Source of the DNA: Mnemiopsis leidyi
Lineage: Eukaryota > Ctenophora > Tentaculata > Lobata > Bolinopsidae
NCBI GenBank assembly: GCA_000226015.1
Contig: JH153500.1
Span: 312,661 to 335,527 of the forward strand
Direction of reading: 5' to 3'
DNA length: 22,867 nucleotides
Shown: one piece after another, positions 18,801 through 22,867 of the stretch
Position numbering within the stretch: the stretch's first letter is position 1
Layout of the letters: each line of letters opens with the position of its first letter
Made by a program: the position numbers and the translations under genes
The notes under the pieces: generated by a model
What the model was told of the DNA's origin: nothing
What the model saw: only the letters and a program-made list of their open reading frames with translations
The model's database searches: none

Positions 18801-19253
18801 CTGCCAGGCTGTGGAGAATGTGACTTTTTATTGATATGATATTATGATTATCATATGCTTACTGAAGCAGATGATGAATTATCATGTTAAGATTGAGTAA
18901 TTATAAATTCTGGTAGTGTGTATCAATATCATAAAGTTTCATTTAACGTTACCCACCTCCTTGTACTGTATATTGTGATCAGCATGAGTTTACTCAAAGT
19001 TATGTGTATCACTCATTCACTCGCTTCACTCAGAAATTATGCAATGTATTCCATTGTTTATCATATCATTAAGATTACATTTGTCCTCTGATTATCAGCG
19101 CACTGCGCAATCTGTAATATGTATCTGCAAAATGGCCCAAAACTTTAACAACTTTCAAACGTACTTGGAAGCTATTCCAGGTTTTCTGTAGGGGTCCACA
19201 ATCAAATGCTCAAAGATAGTGTTAACTTTGGCGTTACCAAGTCGCAGCATCAG
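3731..19253 (-). CDS. ACAP: ACAP-like ArfGAP with ankyrin repeats (centaurin-beta family), 3' part, seven exons
   Basis: Exons in transcript order: 19253-19165, 18808-18671, 17539-17392, 5188-5060, 4564-4394, 4105-4015 and 3812-3731 (or 3812-3772). Junction phases are 2, 2, 0, 0, 0 and keep one open frame; the last junction is ambiguous. The protein gives the end of an ArfGAP domain (LGNAKVNTIFE, RKPG, then KEVWIRAKYDEKLFL), a basic linker, and ankyrin repeats with GADINF, TPLIQAV, GADVNQ and TALHHATILGRTDLACLLLKKGAD-type motifs matching ACAP proteins closely. AGAP proteins share the WIRAKY motif, but their ankyrin part differs. ACAPs are GTPase activators for Arf6 on endosomal and plasma membranes. 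The N-terminal BAR and PH domains and the ArfGAP zinc finger (CxxC...CxxC) are not found between 19254 and 22867, so the 5' part should lie beyond the window. Confidence 0.85.
4015..4105 (-). CDS. ACAP: ACAP-like gene, last ankyrin helix region
   Basis: Acceptor CTTCCTCGTCAG and donor GTAAGT enclose 30 codons plus one base. The peptide DALDIAVAEERASLVTVLRF then IRINEAS matches the ACAP run DPLSIAVEAANADIVTLLRL-A-R-M-NE. An alternative donor eight bases downstream (AA|GTCTTG) would leave phase 2 and changes the frame of the final exon. Confidence 0.85.
4272..4368. repeat. 26-bp tandem repeat, 3.7 copies, in an ACAP intron
   Basis: The unit ACCAGAGAAAACAAACCCTT plus TAATCG is repeated almost identically. 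It lies between the ankyrin exons ending at 4105 and beginning at 4394 and includes intron sequence only 25 bp from the upstream exon's donor. Confidence 0.9.
4394..4564 (-). CDS. ACAP: ACAP-like gene, second and third ankyrin repeats
   Basis: Acceptor CTTCTCTCTCAG and donor GTGTGT enclose exactly 57 codons, phase 0. The peptide contains LLLIHGADVNQIDDKRQTA, LHHATILGR, DLACLLLKKGAD. The LHHATILGxT-x-LAC-x-FLK-x-GA run is characteristic of ACAP1/2/3 and is the strongest evidence for the assignment. Confidence 0.9.
4580..4617. repeat. 19-bp direct duplication carrying CACGTG
   Basis: Two adjacent copies of GTCACGTGATTTGGTACTC (last base differs) sit just upstream of the acceptor of the ankyrin exon on the minus strand. 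Each contains the E-box-like palindrome CACGTG. Confidence 0.85.
5060..5188 (-). CDS. ACAP: ACAP-like gene, first ankyrin-repeat exon
   Basis: Acceptor GTTACAATTTCAG and donor GTAAGT enclose exactly 43 codons, phase 0 on both sides. The peptide begins SLFVSSKLGDVDSMF and contains CEGADINF and STPLIQAVHS. It corresponds to the ACAP segment where a helix is followed by HGADVNW and TPLIQA, the first ankyrin repeat after the linker. Confidence 0.85.
5682..6020. mobile_element. Possible MITE bounded by 16-bp perfect inverted repeats
   Basis: TGCTGCTCTCTTAACG at 5682-5697 is matched by its exact reverse complement at 6005-6020, giving a 339-bp unit with no coding capacity. Ends are TG...CA. No target-site duplication is evident (flanks CAGG and TTTT), so this could also be a chance or eroded structure. 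Confidence 0.4.
6346..6886. repeat. 60-bp minisatellite, about 9 copies
   Basis: A 60-bp unit beginning TTCTTCTGTTCCTGTAATAC and containing TAGGTTAGTTGTTGGAGTTT repeats about nine times; inner copies are nearly identical and outer ones more diverged, with a one-base deletion near 6766. Because 60 is a multiple of three, one frame stays open for some 130 codons with a 20-residue periodic peptide. No splice sites or family similarity support translation. Confidence 0.9.
6887..7725. other. Intronic AT-rich stretch without a recognisable gene
   Basis: No exon with convincing splice sites on either strand. It contains a low-complexity TATATACATGTATACATG tract at about 7266-7300 and an AATAAA within a run of A at about 7314. 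Confidence 0.5.
7726..7782. repeat. 28-bp-arm near-perfect hairpin with one-base loop
   Basis: Arms 7726-7753 and 7755-7782 are reverse complements except for one T/C difference. The left arm starts AGCTATGGATCTATACTT and ends GGCCAAC. As RNA the mismatch would be a G-U or A-C pair depending on strand. Confidence 0.95.
7783..8436. other. Upstream region of the first GPCR gene
   Basis: AT-rich with no confident exon. Directly before the GPCR ATG the sequence TTATTTACTAG|GC resembles a splice acceptor, so a 5' exon, coding or not, may lie here. The GPCR frame stays open upstream to about 8338 without an ATG or family similarity. Confidence 0.4.
8437..9666 (+). CDS. Class A (rhodopsin-like) GPCR, copy 1, two exons
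   Basis: Exons 8437-8665 and 8825-9666 (intron 8666-8824, GTGAGT...TTTTTTCAG, phase 1) encode about 356 residues with seven hydrophobic segments. Class A features: GILGN in TM1; a TM3 cysteine (SLFCDIW) and an ECL2 cysteine (LMAC) for the usual disulfide; VSR-L in place of E/DRY at the end of TM3; proline in TM5 (LPISL); CSVP in TM6; and NPCIYF (NPxxY) in TM7. The TM2 aspartate is missing (ISLVNLLL), and there is no TM7 lysine, so it is not an opsin. The ligand cannot be inferred; it looks like a lineage-specific plasma-membrane receptor. The ATG at 8437 is the first in frame and equals that of copy 2, but both sit just after an AG acceptor-like site, so a 5' exon is possible. The tail is basic, ending NERQTTGC. 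AATAAA occurs at 10017. Confidence 0.85.
9667..10269. other. 3' flank of GPCR copy 1
   Basis: No gene recognised. AATAAA at 10017-10022, about 350 bp after the stop, could end the GPCR transcript. This flank has no counterpart after GPCR copy 2. Confidence 0.4.
10270..12430 (-). mobile_element. Eroded Penelope-like retroelement with GIY-YIG endonuclease remnant
   Basis: Read on the minus strand, pieces in different frames follow the order expected for a Penelope-type element. An upstream ORF lies at 12260-11982 (FFKAPDFLFKTDAPFF...). Near 11250 comes YPSLKVHKLKK, then after a frameshift PPVRLITALQGG, KYLRPL and FTFDFKDLYDYLNP (11168-10860), matching the RT pattern KxHKxxxxPxRxIxS...FDxxxLYxxIP. 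Near 10830 is QEIFKEAFLESGYSKKW, then a basic region LALGFKHGRMEPSKEE. Near 10440-10350 is KNCKCCNMIS, SITVNGRK, GTCKTYKIIYLIQ and, after another shift, a YNGE(T)AQP-like segment, as in the Cys-rich linker and GIY-YIG start of these elements. RT catalytic motifs after motif A are missing, and multiple stops and shifts show it is dead. Its exact ends are unresolved. Confidence 0.65.
12573..13776 (+). CDS. Class A (rhodopsin-like) GPCR, copy 2, two exons
   Basis: Exons 12573-12801 and 12962-13776 (intron 12802-12961, GTGAGT...TTTTTTCAG, phase 1) encode about 347 residues almost identical to copy 1 through all seven transmembrane segments. It keeps GILGN, the TM3/ECL2 cysteines, VSR-L for DRY, CSVP and NPCIYF. 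Both first exons are 229 nt and both introns about 160 nt with only scattered differences, so the duplication or homogenisation is recent. After FWRM the tail is different and shorter (MKSFKNFIVSNVV...SSLFEH). Immediately before the ATG is a tandem acceptor TTTTTCAGCAG|GC, a stronger sign than in copy 1 of an upstream 5' exon. Function is as for copy 1; the ligand is unknown. Confidence 0.85.
13777..14090. other. 3' flank of GPCR copy 2
   Basis: No gene. An ATTAAA lies a few bases after the stop (about 13786). Near 14074 two runs of six G separated by one T occur. Confidence 0.4.
14091..14134. repeat. 19-bp perfect inverted repeat, 6-bp loop
   Basis: ATATCCACGATTTTCTGAC at 14091-14109 pairs exactly with 14116-14134 around the loop TATTTT. 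It sits immediately before the GACCATGG-rich array. Confidence 0.95.
14135..14520. repeat. Degenerate tandem array rich in GACCATGGTC motifs
   Basis: Variants of GGTCATGGTCAAA and TTGACCATGG alternate about every 25-35 bp, often with AAATTTCAGGGTATCC between them. The motif is itself palindromic, so the array could fold extensively. It looks like a decayed satellite. Confidence 0.7.
14575..14634. repeat. 20-bp tandem repeat, 3 copies
   Basis: Three copies of TGTCCATGTGTCTGTAACTT with small changes; the third is most diverged. Confidence 0.85.
14635..15394. other. No recognised exon; region upstream of the insulin-like exon
   Basis: A run of 11 C at 14895-14905 is the only marked feature. 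I searched the plus strand for a signal peptide and a CGxxL...C B-chain segment that would belong to the exon at 15395 and did not find one. Confidence 0.5.
15395..15579 (+). CDS. Candidate insulin/relaxin-superfamily precursor, C-peptide and A-chain terminal exon
   Basis: A good acceptor (CTTTCTTATAATTTTAG) opens a 185-nt exon: two bases, 60 codons, TGA at 15577-15579. ATTAAA follows at 15619, as expected of a terminal exon. After a charged stretch with two basic cleavage sites (RKR at residues 26-28, RRR at 33-35) comes GFIDPICCRACC and the chain ends DARYSVC-stop. Insulin-family A-chains also start with G-(I/F)-(V/I)-(D/E) after basic residues, carry adjacent cysteines and end in or near a cysteine. 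The usual spacing is CCx3Cx8C. Here it is CCx2CC followed by 12 residues and C, so one extra cysteine and about four extra residues. The family makes secreted two-chain hormones. No B-chain/signal-peptide exon was found nearby, so this could also be another cysteine-rich secreted peptide or a chance frame. Confidence 0.45.
15580..16416. other. No confident gene; two short open frames
   Basis: A CpG-containing stretch at about 15750-15935 stays open for some 60 codons without an ATG (contains GCLARRLACRVQHGLLG). At 15970 an ATG in excellent context (ACAATGG) opens 44 codons starting MEQEFSIFPDSSGTCA. Neither has a recognised family, nor splice signals that link it to neighbours. Confidence 0.35.
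16417..16700 (+). mobile_element. tRNA-derived SINE, head at 16417-16495
   Basis: A pol III A box (TGGCATAGCGTTTAGAGC, from 16425) and B box (GGTTCGAATCT, 16469-16479) are spaced exactly 44 bp as in a tRNA. The anticodon-like loop reads CTTTCGT. If 16418 is taken as base 1, the acceptor arms (GGCTGAC and TGCCGAC) pair at only three of seven positions and the T stem is broken, so this is not a working tRNA gene. About 200 bp of unrelated tail follows, as in a SINE body. Its 3' end is uncertain. Confidence 0.65.
16749..16895 (+). CDS. Unassigned candidate internal exon
   Basis: An acceptor with a pyrimidine tract (CCAGTTCTTCCCGTAG) and an optimal donor (AGG|GTAAGT) enclose exactly 49 open codons, phase 0 at the end. 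The peptide is hydrophilic: ELPKNVSARILLHRMCSRDS, later GGRSERYLYEDQ and ending SIIRDILR. I do not recognise a family. The reverse strand is also open here but has weaker splice sites. If real, it belongs to a plus-strand gene nested in, or overlapping, the ACAP intron. Confidence 0.3.
16896..17391. other. Remaining intron sequence between candidate exon and ACAP linker exon
   Basis: No further exon recognised. A 14-bp palindrome GTTACCATGGTAAC lies near 17237. Confidence 0.4.
17392..17539 (-). CDS. ACAP: ACAP-like gene, linker exon between ArfGAP and ankyrin repeats
   Basis: Acceptor GTTAATTTCAG and donor GTAAGT bound one base plus 49 codons. Joined to the previous exon the codon AG|T gives Ser and the frame stays open. 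The peptide is basic and low in similarity (RTKRD, NINRKKRGG, ending GAAYIDT), as expected for the variable linker of ACAPs. It ends in phase 0, matching the ankyrin exon 12.2 kb further on. An additional small exon inside that intron cannot be excluded. Confidence 0.75.
17666..17735. repeat. 10-bp tandem repeat with GGTAAGTAC units
   Basis: Seven consecutive 10-bp units, variants of AGGTAAGTAC, lie in the ACAP intron between the linker and ArfGAP-end exons. On the plus strand each central unit contains a GTAAGT donor-like sequence. Confidence 0.85.
17736..18200. other. ACAP intron sequence, nothing recognised
   Basis: Single-copy AT-rich sequence between two minisatellites; no exon-like segment with splice sites seen. 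Confidence 0.4.
18201..18329. repeat. 15-bp minisatellite, 8.6 copies
   Basis: The unit TAGAGAAGGTGGATT repeats from 18201; the first five copies are identical and later ones change GAAGGT to GAACGT. It lies in an ACAP intron, and although 15 is a multiple of three nothing suggests it is translated. Confidence 0.9.
18330..18670. other. ACAP intron sequence, nothing recognised
   Basis: AT-rich intron between the 15-bp array and the ArfGAP-end exon; no exon or repeat found. Confidence 0.4.
18671..18808 (-). CDS. ACAP: ACAP-like gene, ArfGAP end and start of basic linker
   Basis: Acceptor TTCTCCACAG and donor GTGAGA bound one base, 45 codons and two bases. The frame set by the previous exon reads LAEKEVWIRAKYDEKLFL, the conserved closing motif of ArfGAP domains (KEAWI-x-x-KYVEKKFL in ACAPs), followed by a lysine-rich linker. 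A second open frame overlaps but lacks any family similarity and breaks the exon phases. Confidence 0.85.
18809..19164. other. ACAP intron sequence, nothing recognised
   Basis: AT-rich intron between two recognised ArfGAP exons; no additional features. Confidence 0.5.
19165..19253 (-). CDS. ACAP: ACAP-like gene, exon encoding the C-terminal part of the ArfGAP domain
   Basis: The exon is bounded on the minus strand by TACTTTCAG and the donor GTACGT; 29 codons plus two bases. The peptide LMLRLGNAKVNTIFEH...YRKPGIAS matches the ArfGAP helix region that in ACAPs reads L-x-LGN-x-x-(I/V)N-x-I(Y/F)E...KKPG. It is the most 5' exon recognised. The zinc-finger exon that should precede it was not found up to the window end. 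Confidence 0.8.
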
Positions 19254-20280
19254 CTGAAAGTAAAAGCATCATGATTACAGTGAGTTAGAAGGATTGTTTA
19301 TTTGGCATAATATACAACTATAACGGTCCTTACTAAATTTAGAAGAACCATGACAGGTAAGTTAGTTAAACATCCCCCTTCACGTATGATCTATAAATTT
19401 GTTTTCATTATTTCTATTACGCCATATGCCTACATATATAGCTTATAAATAAGGTAGTTAGTAGCTATATGAAGCTACATAACATATTATGTAGCTTATT
19501 ACTAAGGTAGCTGCTAGTCCACTACAGCAATCCAGCCGGAATGACCGCGGTACAAATACTACAGTACACAAGCATCACAATACACCACGTGACTGGTGAA
19601 GGTGGATTAATTGGGGTGGCGTTATTCCTGTCCTGCTAAAACCATCACCCCACAACACCAAATTAATCAAGACACGAACTGTAGGATGCCACCTGCACCA
19701 CCAATAGCAACAACAACAATATAATACACGATAATGATATCTGCACTGCTATCAATACAAGCAGTATAAAGAAGTTTCCGAGGAATGATGAGTAATATTT
19801 AATCGGATGGCGAATACGCCTTGAAAGTTTGACTGAAGACGCAGCAAGTACAGTATCGTATTATTCGACCCTGACAGTACTGTGACATCTCACCATTCAC
19901 TCGAGTTATACTAGACTATACAATAATGATAGCCGGACTATCCGTAATGAAATTAAATAGGAGAGAGAGAGAGAGCGATAGTGCAACGTTGAAGAGAGGC
20001 CCGCCATCGGTTCAGCGTGGGGGGTATCGAGCTCAGGGAAATTTCCTGATCCCTCTCGACACTTCTGAGTGGAAAGGTAGCCTTGCTGCGGACAGGAGAA
20101 AACTTAGCATTTGTGAGCGATGCAAGCTCCGGGTGTTGTAATTTGCGGGTGTTGGTAACAGAGCGTGTTCTTTTTACTTGTTCTATGTAGTTTTTTGTTT
20201 ACAGGCAATTCTTTCATACTTGATCCAGCTGCCTTGGTATCAGCTTTTCAGCTTTGTACTCATGATATAAGCCTGATATA
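19254..20280. other. No recognised gene; small hairpin and GA run
   Basis: This should be intron upstream of the first recognised ACAP exon. A perfect 11-bp hairpin (AAGCTACATAA, loop CATA) lies at 19472-19497 within two related GCTTATxAATAAGGTAG segments. A (GA) run is at about 19963-19975. No ArfGAP zinc-finger exon was found on the minus strand. Confidence 0.5.
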
Positions 20281-20556
20281 GTGATATAGTTTTCTGGGTG
20301 ATTTAGATTTCTGGGTGATATAGTTTTCTGGGTGATATAATTTTCTGGTTGATCTAGTTTTCTGGGTGACGTAGTTTTCTTGGTGATCTAGCATCTCGGT
20401 GATCTAGTTTTCTGAGTGATACAGTTTTCTGGGTGATCTAGTTTTTCTGGGTGATCTAGCTTTCTCGGTGATCTAGTTTTCTGGGTGATCTAGTTTTCTG
20501 GGTGATCTAGCTTCCTGGAAGATCTAGCTTCCCGGGTGATATAGCTTCTTGGGTTA
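20281..20556. repeat. 17-bp minisatellite, about 16 copies
   Basis: Units are variants of GTGATCTAGTTTTCTGG; copies differ at several positions (GATATA, GATTTA, CTCGG), and a few are 16 or 18 bp. It is older and more diverged than the other arrays in the window. Confidence 0.9.
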
Positions 20557-22381
<1,825 letters not shown>

Positions 22382-22543
22382 TTAAGTTTTAAATTTCAAC
22401 TAAACTTAAATTAACTTCGTGTTCAACATTTAAAAAAACATATGAAAACCAATTAGCCGTAATTGAATGATATTTATACTGGAACTTCAAATTGAGATAT
22501 CATCATAGCACCATGGACTTACTTGATTTTTCAATTGTAATAA

Positions 22544-22867
22544 CTTCGTCCTATACAGTTGTGCGATAATATGATAGCCTTTACTTTAAGATACATTGCG
22601 ACGGTGGCTTATGACTTTGGTTCTCCCAATAACGTGATAAGAGAGGAGGTTACAAGGTATATGAAGGAAAAGCTCTCACTATAGTGGATCCTCTTGAGTT
22701 TTGGCAAAGAAACCATAAACTGTATCCTAACTTGAGTAAACTTGTGAGGGTTTACCTCTGCCCACCGCCATCCACTGTGGCCAGTGAACGTGCCTTCAAG
22801 GTGGCAAAAAATGTTGTTGGGGACAACAGAGTGCTGCTCAGGCCCGACAATCTTGAAATGAATTTGT
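22544..22867 (+). pseudogene. hAT-family transposase C-terminal fragment, frameshifted, cut by window end
   Basis: Two overlapping plus-strand frames carry adjacent parts of one domain. Frame 1 (22544-22684) has GSPNNVIREEVTRYMKEKL before a TAG. Frame 2 (from 22633) has VDPLEFWQRNHKLYPNLSKL, then VYLCPPPSTVASERAFKVA and RVLLRPDNLEMNL to the edge. This is the hAT C-terminal dimerisation domain: DPLxFW, YPxLxxLA-x-x-(Y/F)L, P-x-SxxSER-x-F and (R/K)-x-xL-x-P-x-N-x-xxL. hAT elements move by cut and paste, and this domain dimerises the transposase. The frame change between KEKL and VDPLEFW, and the stop, make this copy inactive. The RNase H-like core and BED finger are not seen. Confidence 0.85.

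Noticed and set aside
5060..19253. Assignment of the ArfGAP gene to AGAP because of WIRAKYxxKLFL
   Set aside because: The RKPG spacer and the LHHATILGxTxLAC ankyrin signature fit ACAP and not the shorter AGAP ankyrin region.

Overview
The window is nuclear DNA from an animal, not from a prokaryote. Genes are split by GT...AG introns with conserved splice sites (several GTAAGT donors, pyrimidine-rich acceptors), stops follow the standard code, coding density is very low, the DNA is AT-rich, and there are many minisatellites and transposon relics. A CP2/Grainyhead-type exon, an ACAP-type ArfGAP-ankyrin gene, lineage-restricted class A GPCRs, a Penelope/GIY-YIG-like relic and a hAT relic together suit a non-bilaterian such as a cnidarian or another invertebrate. 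The phylum is inference and is not fixed by the sequence.

Layout: 1-535 carries a 19-bp minisatellite and the last coding exon of a plus-strand CP2/Grainyhead-family transcription factor. 1620-2906 is a CpG-rich composite of nested direct and inverted repeats, probably a foldback-type transposon. From 3731 to 19253 the minus strand holds the 3' part of an ACAP-like gene: seven recognised exons encoding the end of the ArfGAP domain, a basic linker, the ankyrin repeats and the tail. Splice phases agree at five of the six junctions; only the last is ambiguous. The BAR, PH and zinc-finger parts of ArfGAP are not visible and should lie beyond the right edge.

The ACAP intron at 5189-17391 is about 12.2 kb. 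It contains, on the opposite strand, two nearly identical two-exon class A GPCR genes (8437-9666 and 12573-13776) and a short terminal exon (15395-15579) that resembles the C-peptide and A-chain end of an insulin/relaxin-superfamily precursor, with an unusual cysteine spacing. Between the GPCR copies lies an eroded minus-strand Penelope-like retroelement. The same intron also has a 60-bp minisatellite, a possible MITE, two long hairpins, a tRNA-derived SINE and one unassigned candidate exon.

The right end (19254-22867) shows no convincing gene. It has a 17-bp minisatellite, a CCGGGA-rich array and, at the edge, the broken C-terminal part of a hAT transposase. There is no operon-like organisation. 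The genes appear functionally independent apart from being nested, although a secreted-peptide candidate next to receptor genes is worth testing.
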